Assembly: GCA_021442155.1 (NCBI GenBank)
Contig: CM038216.1
Span: forward strand, 92,553,666-92,617,665
Direction: 5' to 3'
Length of the DNA stretch: 64,000 nucleotides
DNA from: Cymbidium sinense
Taxonomy: Eukaryota > Streptophyta > Magnoliopsida > Asparagales > Orchidaceae
Positions 36,701-49,676 of this stretch are shown here, one piece after another. Within the stretch, counting starts at the first letter, position 1; every line of letters starts with the position of its first letter. The position numbers were made by a program, and so were the translations under genes. The notes under the pieces were generated by a model, which made no database searches, was not told the DNA's origin, and saw only the letters and a program-made list of their open reading frames with translations.

Positions 36701-39700
36701 AGCTACAAACCCTAAACCCTAAACAAAAACTTGAAACCCTAAACCCTAAACCCTAAACCCTAAAACCTAAACCCTAAACCTAAACCCTAAACCCTAAACC
36801 CTAAACCTTAAACCCTAAACCTTACCCACCCAAAACTAAACTCAAACCTAAACCCTATCTCCCTAAACCCTCCCACTCTAAACCATAAACCAAAAGAAAA
36901 ACCCCAAAACCTAAACTCTGCCCTAAACCACTAAAATGACTCCCTACCCTGACCCTAAACCTCTGCAAAAACCCTAATCACTAAACCTCAACCACTAGCC
37001 CTAAACCCACCCTTCTACAGACCTGGAGTACCCTAAACAACAGACCCACACTAAACCCTAAACTCCTGGGCCCTAAACCCTGGGCCCTAACTCCATAAAT
37101 CCCAACCCTGGGCCAAAACCCTGAGCCACATACTAAGGCATGAGCCTACAGCCTGGGAGATTAAATAAATTCTAAAATTAAAACCTAAACCTAAATAAGA
37201 TAAAATATAAAATAAAACCTAAAGGCCTAAACCTAAACCTGAAAACTAATATAAATTAACTAATAAAAATAAACTAAAATAAAATAAATAAAACTTAAAC
37301 TAAATTAAAAAAATAAAATAAACCTAAGAATAAAAAACCTAAATAAAATAAAACTAAAAGATAAAATGAAATAAACCTAAAATAAAATAAACTATGGGAG
37401 AATAAAACCCAAACCAAACCTTAGCTACCCTAAACCCTATCTTCTACCACCATGATTTACTCTAGCCTGCTACCATAAACCCTTAACCTCTCCAGGCCAA
37501 CAACCCTAGGCCCTAAACCTTAAATCACACTAAACCTTAAACCCTAAATCCTAAACCCTAAAACCTAAATCCTAAACCCTAAACCTGTCCTAAACTGTTT
37601 TGATCATAAACCTAAACCCTGACGGACCATAAACCACACCACTAAATCCTCCTAAACCACAAAAACTTAAATTCTAAACCCTAAACCCTAGCCCCAGATG
37701 GTAAACCCTGAGCCCTAGTGACCTCCTCAGATCCTGGGCCACTAGGCCCTAAACCCTGGTCATGAGCCCTAAACCTAAAATGTTAAACCTCTACTGAGCC
37801 TCGGCCCTTAACACTAAAGCCAAAGCAATAACCTGACCCAAACCCTAGGCCAAACCAAAGAAAATAAACCTAAATAAAATAATAAAATAAAATAAATTAA
37901 AATGATAAAATAACTAAAATAAACTTAAATATCTTTGGTTTGCTTGGTTTTAAAACCCTAAACCCTAAATCCTAAACCCTAAACCACCCTCATCCACCTA
38001 AACCCTAAACACTAAACCCTACCCTGACCCTAAACTCCTAATCCCCAACCCCACCACCCAAAACCCCAAAACTTTAAAAAAAACAAAACCAAACTTAAAC
38101 AAAATAAATTCTAAAAATAAAATAAATAAATAAACCTAAACCTAAATAAAATAAAAATAAAAAAAATAAAAACCTAAAATAAAACCTAAACCTAAACCTT
38201 AAAATGATATAAAATTAACTAAAAAAAATAAGCTAAAATAAAATAAATAAAACCCAAACTAAGTTAAAAAATAAATTAATCCTAAAAATAAAAAACCTAA
38301 AAAAAATAAAAACTAAATGTATAATAAAATTAAAATAAAATAAAATAAAACCTAAATAAAAACCCTTAACCTTAAACCCTAAACCCTAAACCTTAAACCC
38401 TAAACCATAAATCCTGAGCCATAAACTTTAAGCTCTGAGCCCAGGCCCATCTAAAACCAGGCCACTAAACCCTAATCCTAAAACCCAAACACTAAACTCT
38501 TCCCCCACAGGACCTGAGCCCTAGATCATTACCTAAACTTTGGATCCTAAACCCTCCATCAACAACCATAAACCTCAGGCCCTGACCCTACCACTGCCCA
38601 CCCTAAACTGGGCCACACCCTATTTTTAAACCCTAAACCACAAGGCCTAAACACTGGGCCAAACCCTACTAAACCCTGACCTGACCTTAAACCATAGATC
38701 ATTGGCCTAAACTTTGTTCAGGCTAAATTTAAACTTAAACTTAAACCTTAAACCTTAAACTTAGGCCAACCCAAGGCCGTGGATCGTGGATGGAAAAAAA
38801 CCCAAAAACCTTAACCCTAAAACCCTAATAATAAAAAATAAACTTAAATAAAAATAAAATAACTAAAATAAACTAAAATAATTAAAAAATAAACAAAATA
38901 AACCCTAAACCATAAACACTGAATCCTAAACCCTAATCCCCAAAACCCTAAACTCTAAAAGTAACCATAAACACTAAACCCTAAATCCTAAACCCTAAGC
39001 CCTAAATGCTAAAACTAACCCTAAACCCTAAACTTACAACCCTAAACCTATAATCCCCTATAAACTGACCCTAAACCCCTGACCCCAAACCATGAGACCT
39101 AAATTAAAACCCTAAATAACTCACGGACCCTTAAACCTTAAACCTAAACTCAGGACACTAAACCACTGGCTAGATCTTAAACCCTAAACCTAACCCTAAA
39201 CCCCAAAGCCACTAAACCCCTAAATCCTAACCCACACCCTAAAATCATAAACCTTAAAACCCTAAATCAGACCCTAAACCCTAAAAGAATATAAATAATA
39301 AATAAATAAATAAACTTAAATTAAAATAAATCAAAATAATAAAATGAAATAAAGCTAAAATCTTAAGCTTAACCTAAAAAAAAAACTAAAAACTAAATTA
39401 AAATAAAATAAATAAAAACCTAAACTAAACTAAAAAATAAAAAATAGAAATAAAAGAAAAACTAAACTTAAAATAAAAATAAAATTAACATAAAATAAAA
39501 AAAATAAAAACCTAAACCTAAAAATAAAACCTAAATATAAATAAAAAATAAAACCCAAAGAAAAAAAATAAAATAAACCTAAACCTAAACTAAATTAAAC
39601 TAAACTAAAATAACTAAAACTTAAACCTAAACCTAAAATAAACAAAACCTAAACCAAAGCCTAAACTAAATAAAATAAAATTAACCAAAAATAAACGTAA

Positions 39701-40548
39701 ACCTAAACTAAAAAATAAAACTTAAAAATAAAAACATAAAACCTAAGCCTAAAAAAATAAGATAAAAACCTAAACCTAAACTTAAAATTAAAAAGTAAAA
39801 CCTAAACCTAAAATATAAAATAAAAATAAAACTTAACTAAAAAGTAAACCTAAAACTAAATAATAAACTAATGTAAAAAACTAAACTAAAAAAAATAAAC
39901 CTAAAATAAATTTGTTAAGTTAAATAAAAATAAAAAACCTTAATAAAAATACAAAATAAAATAAACCAAAATAAATCAAAAATAAACTAAATAAAATAAA
40001 TATACCTAAACCTACCAATTTACTTAATTTGAAAAAAATTAAAACAAAATAAAAAAACCTAACCCTAAACCCTAAACCCTAAACTAACCCTAATCCTTAA
40101 ACTCTGAACCCTATCCCTAACCCTAAACCATAAACCCTAAACCCTAAAACCCTAAACCTTAAACCCAAAACTAACCCAAAACCCTAAACCATAAAAACCC
40201 TAAACACTAACCCTAAACCATAAAACCCTAAACCCTAAACCTAAAAACCTAAACTTAAACTAAAAAAAACCTACAAAAAAATTAAACTAAATAAAATAAA
40301 AAAATAAAACAAAAATAAGAACCTAAACTAAAACTTAAACCTAAACCCAAAAATAAAATAAAATAAACTAATTGAAATAAGCTAAAATAAAATATATAAA
40401 AACTTAAACAAAATAAAAAAAATAAAAGAAACATAAGAATAAGAAAGATAAATAAAATGAAAACTAATCATAAAATAAAATTAAATTAAACCTAAAATAA
40501 AATAATATAAAAACTAAATAAAAACTTAAACTGAAAAAATAAAACTTA
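36701..40548 (+). repeat. Telomere-like arrays, variant-rich, with two tags
   Basis: Clean repeats (36705-36830), then C-rich variants with CCCTGGGCC, GAGCC and GGCC words (36830-37150, 37420-37860, 38400-38780, 39060-39270) alternating with decayed tracts. Tags lie at 37931-37955 (GGTTTGCTTGGTTTT) and 40009-40040 (CCAATTTACTTAATTT). A GGATCGTGGATGGAAAAAAA phrase occurs at about 38777-38800. The stretch parallels 40549-43700. No gene is seen. Confidence 0.8.
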
Positions 40549-40720
40549 GAAGTTATGGGCTGTGTCTTTGTGAGAGGTTCTAGTTATCAATGGTTTTGAT
40601 TCATTTATTAGGTGCTCATTTTTTTATCTATGTTTATGTATTAAAACTTGTTGTGTTACTTGGTTGATGAAATAGAAAAGAAGAAATGTTGAATCTGAAT
40701 TTATTTTCTGTTAAAAAAAA
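40549..40720 (+). pseudogene. GRP 3' UTR-only copy M
   Basis: Same start as copy L (GAAGTTATGGGCTGTGTCTTT) but shortened by several small deletions, notably in the GTAGAGAC and GTCGCTTATGTCTTAGAAAAC parts. It ends GAAGAAATGTTGAATCTGAA, then an A-run joining CTACAAACCCTAAACCC. It marks the start of a second copy of the roughly 4 kb block that begins with copy L. Confidence 0.85.
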
Positions 40721-43700
40721 CTACAAACCCTAAACCCTAAAGAAAAACTTGAACCCTAACCCTAAACCCTAAACCCAAAACCCTAAAAACCCTAAAACAT
40801 AAACCCTAAACCCTAAACCCTAAAACCTAAACCCTAAACCCTAAAACCCAAATCCTAAACCCTAAACCCTAAACCTTAAAACCCTAAACTCTAAACCCTA
40901 AACCCTATAACCTAAACCTTAAACCCTAAACCCTAAACTCTAAACCCTAAACCAAAAACTATAAGCCCTTCCTACACTGCCTTAAATCCTAAACTTGCAC
41001 AATAAAACCCTAAACTAAACCAACCAGAGGCCACCACCCTCCAAATCCTACCCTGACCCTAAACCATAAATCCTAAACAACCCTAAACAGGCCCTGGGTT
41101 GGAAACCCTGGGCCATAAACCCTAAACACTAAATCCTAAACCCTAACCAGGCCCACTCTAAACCATTAACCCCAAAACCCTACTTACCATAAATAATAAA
41201 CCCTAAAGTGAGCCACTAAAACCTAAAACCAAAACCTAAATTAAAATAAATTCTAATGATTTAAGGCCTAAACCTAAATAAAGATAAGATAAAAATGTGA
41301 AATAAAACCTGAAAAACATAAACTTAAACCTAAAATAATATAAAGTGCACTAATAAGATAAACTAGATATAATAAATAAAACTTAAACTAAATTAAAGAT
41401 AAAATAAACCTAAGAATAAAATGCCTATATAAAGATAAAAATAAACATAAAATAAAATAAACCTAAAGATAGATAAAATAAAAAATAAAATCCAAAGATG
41501 TTAGGCCAGCTAAACCCTGAGCCACACCAGATCCACAGGCTGAGCCACCCTAAACTTTAAGCCCTGCTGAAACCTACAACCATAAATAACCCTAAACCAC
41601 CAACTGACCCTAAACCCTAAACCCTAAAGCCCCAGACCCCCTTCTAAACCTCCCAGATCCTAAACTATTTTGACTCTAAACCACTGCCTACCACTAGGCC
41701 CTGCTCCAGGCTCTGATCCCCAACCCTACTAGGCCCTGATTCTAGGCCCAAACCTGAGCCAGATGGTGAGCCAGGCCCTGGCACCCTGGCCCTCAGATCC
41801 TAGGCCCTGAGCCCTACCCAGACCTAAGCCCTGGGCAGCCCAGATCCTAAATCTGACCACGGACCCTGAGCCCTAAACCATCCTAACCTTGACCCCCTCC
41901 TAAATTAAAAGAATAAACCTTAAAACCTTAAAATTAAAAATTAAAGATAAACTATAAATTTAAACCTGTTGCTTAATTAAAAAAAAACTGCCTGGACCCT
42001 AGCCAATGACCCTAGGCAGGCCCTAAACATTAAACCCTGACCCTAAACCCTACCCTAACCTAAACCCTGATCCCTAAAATCCAAAACCCAAAAGTTAAAA
42101 CCTAAACTAAATAAATTCTAAAAATAAAATAAATAAAACCTAAACTAAATAAAATAAAATAAAATAAAATAAAACCTAAACTAAACCTAAACTTGAAAAT
42201 GTTATAAAATAAAATAATAAAAATAAACTAAAATAAAATATACAAAACACAAACTAAATTAAAAAAAATCTTAAGAATAGAAAACCTAAATAAAATAAAA
42301 ACTAAATGTAAATTAAAAATAAAATAAACCTAAAATAAAGTAAAATAAAACCAAAATAAAAACCATAAACCTTAAACCCTAAACCCTAAACCTTAAACCC
42401 TAAACTCTAAGCCCTAAACCCTAAACCTACAACCCTAAACCCTAAACCCAACCATATACCCTAAACCCCAAAAACCCTAAACCCTAAAGCCTAAAAACTA
42501 AACCCTAAACCCTAAACACTAAACCCTAACCCTAAACCATAAACCCTAAAAGCATTAACCGTAAAACCTTATACCTTAAACTTAAACTTCAAACTTAAAC
42601 TTAAACCTTAAATGTTAAACTTAAACATAAACCATCACCATCAGGTGGATGGGAAAAAACCCTAAGGCCCTGAAATCCACAAATAATAAAATGGAATAAA
42701 ATAAAATAAACTAAAATATTTAAATAATAAACTAAATAAACCCCAATCCCTAGAAACACTAAATCCTAAACCCTAAACCCTAAACCCTAAACACTAAAAG
42801 TAACCCTAAACCCTAAACCCTAAACCCTAAATCCTAAATCCTAAACCCTAAACCCTAAAAATACAACCCTAAACCTACAATCCCAAACTATAAACCTACA
42901 ACCCTAAACCCTAAAGAACCCTAAATCGTTTAACCCTAAATTTTAAACCCTAAATAACCCTAAACCCTCAAACCCTAAACCCTAAACCTTAAACCCTATA
43001 CCTAAAACCCAAACCCAAACCCTAAACCCTGCGCCCTAAAATCCTAAACCTTAAACCTTAAAAACCCTAAACCCTAAAGCCTAAACACTAAACCCTAAAC
43101 CCTAAATCCTAAACCCTAAACCTTAAACCCTAAAATCATAAACCCTAAAACCCTAAACCCTTAAAAATGAAATTAACAAAAATAAATAAAATAAAATAAA
43201 ATAAATTTAAATAAAAATAATAATAATATGAAATAAAACTAAAAACTTAAGCTTACCTTAAACCTAAAAAAGAAAATAAAATAAAAAAATAAAAACCTAA
43301 ATTAAAATAAAATAAAATAAAAACTTAAGCTAAACTAAAAAATAAAAAAACTGAAATAAAATAAAAACTAAAAAAATAAAAACCTAAAGATAAACTAAAT
43401 AAAAAAACAAAAACCTACGTAAAATAAAAAAATAAAATTAAAAAAAATATAAACCAAAATGTAAACTTAAACAAATAAATAAAATAAAGTAAAATTAATT
43501 AATAAAAATAAAATAAATATAAAATAAATATAAACCTAAACTAAACTAAAAAATAAAATTAACCTAAGATTAAAAAACCATAATAAAATAAAAACTAAAT
43601 GTAAAATAAAAATAAAATAAACCTAAAATAAACCTAAAATAAAATAAAAACAAAATAAAAAATATAAACCATAAACCCTAAACCCTAAACCTTAAAACCT

Positions 43701-44055
43701 AAACCCTAAATCATAAAACCTAAACCCAAAACCCTAAAACCAAAACCCTAAAAACCCTAAACCTTAAACCCTAAACCCTAAAACCTAAACCCTAAACTAA
43801 CCCTAATCCCTAAACTCTAAATCCCCTTATAACCCTAACTACTAAATCTTAAGCATACAACCCTAAACCTACTACCTTAAACCATAAACTCTAAACCCTA
43901 ACCCTAAATCCTAAAACCTTAAGCATAAACCATAAACCCTAAATTCTAAACCCTAAACCCTAAACCCCATACCCTAAACCTAAACCTAAAGTAACTAAAT
44001 AAATTAAAAAAATAAACCTAAACCCTAAAACCTAAAAATCTAAACTTAAACCCTA
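40721..44055 (+). repeat. Telomere-like arrays, variant-rich, one tag, GRP leader
   Basis: Clean repeats to about 40970, then C-rich variants with CCCTGGG, CCAGGCC and GAGCC words (40980-41220 and 41500-41900), a diverged tag (CTGTTGCTTAATTAAAAA, 41963-41988), decayed tracts, a TCAGGTGGATGGGAAAAAAC phrase (about 42640-42660), more arrays, and finally the leader AAAGTAACTAAATAAATT (about 43988). Confidence 0.8.
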
Positions 44056-44547
44056 AGAATGGGCAGAACCTTAATGGCAGGAACATCAAAGTCAACCAGG
44101 CTTAGTCTAGATCTGACGGTGGTGGCGAATGCAGAGGCAAAAGTTATCATATTGGTGGTGGGGGATCTGGAGGTGCAGCTAGATATGGAGGTGGTGGTCA
44201 GTGCAATGGTGGTTATGGATGTAGGAAGAGCCACGGAGGTTGCAACAATGGTGGTGGTGGGGGGAGAGATCGGGGATATGATGGTGGATCCCACTACTTA
44301 AGAGGCTAGGGTGGTTTTGATGGGAACTGGAGAAACAGAATAACGGACAACTCGATCTACTACTTATGGAACTATGTCTTTACAATAGAGATGGTTCTAG
44401 TTATCTAAGGTTTTGCTTTACTCTATGCATGCTCCTACTTTATCTATGTTGTCGCTTATGTCTTAGATAACTTGGTGTGTTACTTGGTTGATGAAACCGA
44501 AAAGAGAAATTTTTGAATCTAAATTTGTTCTCTATTAAAAAAAACTA
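44056..44547 (+). pseudogene. GRP retrocopy G
   Basis: Reads NGQNLNGRNIKVNQA, a stop (TAG for Gln), SRSDGGGECRGKSYHIGGGG, then SGGAARYGGGGQCNGGYGCR, KSHGGCNNGGGGGRDRGYDG, GSHYLRG, a second stop (TAG for Trp) and GGFDGNWRN, all in one frame of about 95 codons. The RRM is missing. The QCNGGY, KSHGGCNN and RG-stop features are shared only with copy H, which marks the pair as duplicates. The valine-rich open frame at 44059-44301 and its minus-strand mirror are shadows. The 3' UTR A-run joins CTAAAAAACCTAAAC. Confidence 0.9.
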
Positions 44548-47500
44548 AAAAACCTAAACAAAAACTTGAACCCTAAACCCTAAAACACTAAACCATAAAC
44601 CCTATGCCCTAAAACCTAAACCCTAAACACTAAACCGTAAACCCAAAATATTAAACCCCAAACCCTAAATCCCAAACCCTAAACCCAAAACTTGAAACCC
44701 TAAACAAACTCTAAACCCTAAACCCAAAGCCCAAAAATGCTAAAAATTAAACTTAAACTAAATAAAACCTAAAAATAAAAAAATAAAAAAACCTAAAAAA
44801 AATAATGAGAAAATTAAATAAAATTAAAACCTAAACTTAAAACTAAACCTAAACTTAAACCTAAAAAAATAAAATAAAATAAAAACTAAACTAAAATAAA
44901 ATAAATAAAAACCTAAACTAAATTAAAAAATTAAAAACCTAAATAAAATAAAAACTAAACCAAAAATAAACATAAAATAAACCTGAAATTAAACTAAAAA
45001 AAAACTTAAACCTAAAAACAAAACTAAAAAATAAATAAAAAATAAAACCCTAAGCCCTAAACTAAAAAAAACCTAAATCTAAAATAAAAATAAAATAAAC
45101 CTAAATCTAAACTAAAATAAACTAAACTAAAATAAATAAAACCTAAATTTAAACCTAAAATAAACTAAACTAAATAAAAAAATAAACTAAAAATAAACCT
45201 AAAACTAAAATAAAATATAAAACCTAAAAATAAACCTAAATTAAAAACTTAAAATCTAAACCTAAAAAAATAAAATAAAAACCTAAACCTAAACCTAAAA
45301 ATAAAAAATAAAACCTAAACCTATAAAATAAAATAAAAATAAACCTAAACCTAAAAAATAAATTAAAATAAAAAAACCTAAACTAAAATAAATAAACCTA
45401 AAATCAATAAACAAAACTAATTAAAAAAAACTTAAATATATATAGAAATAAAATAAACTAACATAAACAAAAAATAAACTAAATACACCTAAACCTACTA
45501 GATTACTTAATTTTTTTCAAAAAGCTCTAACTCTAAACTCCAAATCCTAAAACTAACCCTAAACTCTAAACCCTAACCCCTAAATGCCAAACCCAAACTC
45601 TTCCCACCTGAGCCACCCAAACCTGACCCTAAACCCTAAACCTAAACCCTACCCAAACCCACCCTAAACCCCAAACCTTAAACCCTAAAAACCTAAAAAC
45701 CTAAACCTAAATTAAATAAAACCTTAAAAATAAAATAAATAAAAATTCTAAACTTAAATAAATAAAAAAATAAAATAAAATAAAAACCTAAACTAATATC
45801 AAAACCTAAACCTAAACCTAAACCTAAAAATAAAATACAATAAAAAATAAATACTAAACTAAAATAAATAAATTAAAACCTAAACTAACCTAAAAAAAAT
45901 AAAAATAAAAAGATAAAATAGAATATAAACTAAATGTAAAATAAAAATAAAATAAACCTAAAATAAAATAAAATAAAAACTAAATAAAAACCTAAACCTA
46001 AAATATAGACCTAATAAATAAAACCTAAAATATATAAAAAATAAAACCTAAACCCTAAACTTAAAAAAACCTATACCTAAAGTAAATATAAAATAAGCTT
46101 AAACCTAAACTAAAATAAATAAAACTGAAACCTAAACCTAAAATAAACTAAACCTAAACCTATACTTAAACTAATAAAATAAAATAAACTAAAAATAAAC
46201 TAAAAATAAACCTAAGCCTAAGCCTAAGCTACAAAATAGAAGCTAAGTCCTAATCCTAAAATAAAAACCTAAAAGCTAAACAAAAAAAATTAAATAAAAA
46301 CCTAAACTGGACACGAAAATAAAAAAATAACCAAATCTAAAAAATAAAATAAAAAAAAAACTAAAAATAAACCCTAAACTAAACTTAAAATAAATAAACT
46401 AAAATAAAAACGTAAATAAAATACATAATAAATAACCTAAACTAAAAATAAAATAAAATAAATTTAAAAAAAAAAAATAGACTAAAGACTAAATATAAAA
46501 ATAAACTAAAATAAACCTAAAGCATGCCAATTTGCTTAATTTAAAATGAATATAAATAAAATAAAAGAATCTCAACCCAAACCCCAGAATACTAAAACCC
46601 AACCCTAAAATAAACATGGAAGCCAGGCCTGGAAGCCACTGAGCCAGAGATCCTAGACCCTAGACCATAAACCTGAACTAAATAATCCACTGAAGCCCTA
46701 GACCTGGGCAGGACAAGTGACCACTACTGAAAACCAGTAAACCACAAAACTAAACTGAAGCTAAATAAAAGAAATAAAATAAATAAAATGTAAACTTAAA
46801 ATATAAAATAAGAACCTAAACATGTCTAAAGCATACACCAAATAAACTTAAGGAAATAAAATAAAATAAAACTAAAATAAAATAAAATAAATAAAAAAAA
46901 CATAAACTAAATTAATAAATAAAAGTAAACCTTAAGATAAAACCATAAAATAAAACTAAGCGTTGAAAGAAAACTATAATAAAGCAAAATAAAACCTAAA
47001 ACTAAACTAAAAGATTAAATAAAACATAAACCTAGACTAAAATAAAATTTAAACTAAACTACAAAAAGAAAATAAAATAAATCTAAACTAAAAGTAAACA
47101 TAAACCAAAACCTAAACCTAAAAATAAACTAAAATAAAAATAACCCAAATAAAATAAACCTAAAATAAAATAAACTAAACTAAATAAAAAATAAACCAAA
47201 ATAAAAAGATAAAAAGAAAATAAACTGAATAAATAAAAAATAAACTAAATAAACCTAAACCCAACTGTATACTTAATTTTTTTTAAAAAAACCTAAACTC
47301 TAAAACTTAAAAACCTTAACCTAAACTAAATAAAACCTAAAAATAAAATAAATAAATAAACCTAAACCTCAATAAATTAAAATGAAAACTTAAACTAAAA
47401 CAAAAATATAAACCTAAACTTAAACCTAAACTTAAACCTAAAAACTAATTAAAAACCTAAACCTAAAAAATAAACTTAAAAATAAATAAAAAAACCTAAA

Positions 47501-49190
47501 CCATAAAATAAAAATAAGATAAACCTAAACCTAAACTAAAATAAATAAAATCTAAAATAAGCTAAACCTAAACCTAAACCTAAACTAAATAAAAGAAAAT
47601 AAACTAAAAATAAACTGAAACCTAATTTGAAAAATAAAACCAAACAATAAACCTAAAATAAAAACTTAAAAACTAAACCTAAACCTAAAAAAATAAAATA
47701 AAAACTTAAACCTAAAAAAATAAACTAAAATACAAAACCTAAATTAAAATAAAAATAAGAATAAACCTAAAAAATATAAACTAAAATAAATAAATAAATA
47801 AATAAACTAAATAAATCTAAACTTACCAGTTTACTTAATTTAAATAAAATAAAAAATAAAAAAATAAAGAAAAGAAAACACTAACTCTAAACCCCAAACC
47901 CTAAAACTAACCCTAAATCCTAAAACCTAATCCAAATACTTAAACATAAAAAAGTAAAATAAAACACTAAACCTAAACTTAAAAATAAGAAAAATAAAAC
48001 TTAACCATAAAAAACAAAATAAAACTAAAACTAAGCTAAAACATAAACATAAACCTAAACCTAAACCTAAAAAATAAACTAAAATAAAAACATAGACTAA
48101 AATAAATAATCCTAAAATAAATAAAATAAACTAAATAAAAATAAAAATAAACCTAAATAAAATAAACTAAATAAACCTAAAATTATCGGTTGACTTACTT
48201 TAAAAAAAACCCTAAACCCTAAACCCTAAATCTTAAAAAAATAAACCAAACCATAACTAACCACTACACCCTAAATAAATAAAAAAACACTAAACCCTAA
48301 AAACATTAGCCTAAAATAAATAAAATTTAACAATAAAATAAATAAAAAACCTAAACCTAAATAAAATAGAATAAAAACCTAAACTAAAACATATACCTAA
48401 ACATAAACCTAAACCTAAAAACTAAGTAAAACCCTAAACCTAAAAAATAAACCTAAAAATAAATAAAAATTTAAACCTAAACCTTAAACTAGAAAAAAAA
48501 CCTAAACCTAAAATAAAAATAAAATAAACCTAAACCTAAACTAAATAAAATAAAATAAACTAAAAAGTAAATCAAAACTAAAAAAATAAAATAAAACCTA
48601 AAATCTAAACCTAAAGAAATAAAATAAAACTCAAACCTAAACCAATAAAACTTAAACCTAAAATAAAATAAAAGTCTGAAAATAAACTAAAATTAAATAA
48701 ATAAGCTAGATAAATAAATATTTAAAATAAAAAAAGTAAACCTAAATAAAAATAGTAAACTAAAATAATAAATGAAATACTGAACCTAAGAAATTTAATA
48801 ATATAAAAATAAAATAAAATAAAAAACCATAACCCTAAACCCCAAACCCTAAACTAACCTAAAATAAAACCCTAAACCACAAATAAACCAAAAAAAAGAA
48901 ACCAAACCTAAAAAATCCACAAAAACCAAACCTAAGTCACAACCCTAAAACACAACTGAACCATAAACCCTAAACCCCAAACACTAAACCCTAAACCCTA
49001 AACCTACTACCTTAAACCATAAACCCTAAACCTTAACCCTAAATCCTAAAACCTTAAGCATAAAACATAAACCCTAAACCCTAAACCCAAAACCCTAAAC
49101 CCCATACCCTAAACCTAAACCTAAAGTAACTAAATAAATTAAAAAATAAACCTAAACCCTAAAACCTAAAAAATCTAAACTTAAACCCTA
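44548..49190 (+). repeat. Telomere-like arrays with five tags; body of duplication copy 1
   Basis: Decayed tracts dominate, with short clean CCCTAAA islands. Tags occur at 45491-45524, 46523-46546, 47261-47292, 47821-47842 and 48181-48209. A triple CCTAAG run (about 46213-46232) and a variant patch with GGCCTGG, GAGCC and AGACC words (46615-46745) stand out. Tag order and spacing match those after GRP copy H, at an offset of about 5.13-5.22 kb. The GRP leader recurs at about 49122. Confidence 0.83.
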
Positions 49191-49676
49191 AGAATGAGCA
49201 GAACCTTAATGGCAGGAACATCAAAGTCAACCATGCTCAGTCTAGATCTGGTGGTGGAGGCAAACACAGAGGCAAAAGTTATCGTAGTGGTGGTGGGGGA
49301 TCTAGAGGAGCTGCTGGATATGGAGGTGGTGGTCAGTGCAATGGTGGTTATGGAAGTAAGAAGAGCCACGGAGGTTGCAACAATGGTGGTGGTGGGGGGA
49401 GAGATCAGGGATATGTTGACAGATCCCAGTACTCAAGAGGCTAGGGTGGTTTTGATGGGAACTGGATAAATAAAATAACGGTCAACCCGATCTGCTGCTT
49501 ATGGAACTATGTCTTTACAATAGAGATGGTTCTAGTTATCTAGGGTTTTTGATTTGCTCTATCGTCTCTAGTTTATCTATGTTGTAAACATGCCTTGAAT
49601 AACTTGGTGTGTTACTTGGTTGATGAAACCGAAAAGAAAATATTTTTAATCTAAATTTGTTCTCTATTAAAAAAAC
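49191..49676 (+). pseudogene. GRP retrocopy H, longest intact GRP frame
   Basis: Reads NEQNLNGRNIKVNHAQSRSG, then GGGKHRGKSYRSGGGGSRGA, AGYGGGGQCNGGYGSKKSHG, GCNNGGGGGRDQGYVDRSQY and SRG before the first stop, so about 85 codons are open from the truncated start. That stop (TAG for Trp) is shared with copy G, while the earlier stop in G is absent here. It therefore arose in G after duplication. The RRM is absent and no start codon or promoter is apparent, so expression is not expected. The 3' UTR keeps the family words with a few changes and ends in an A-run. Confidence 0.9.
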
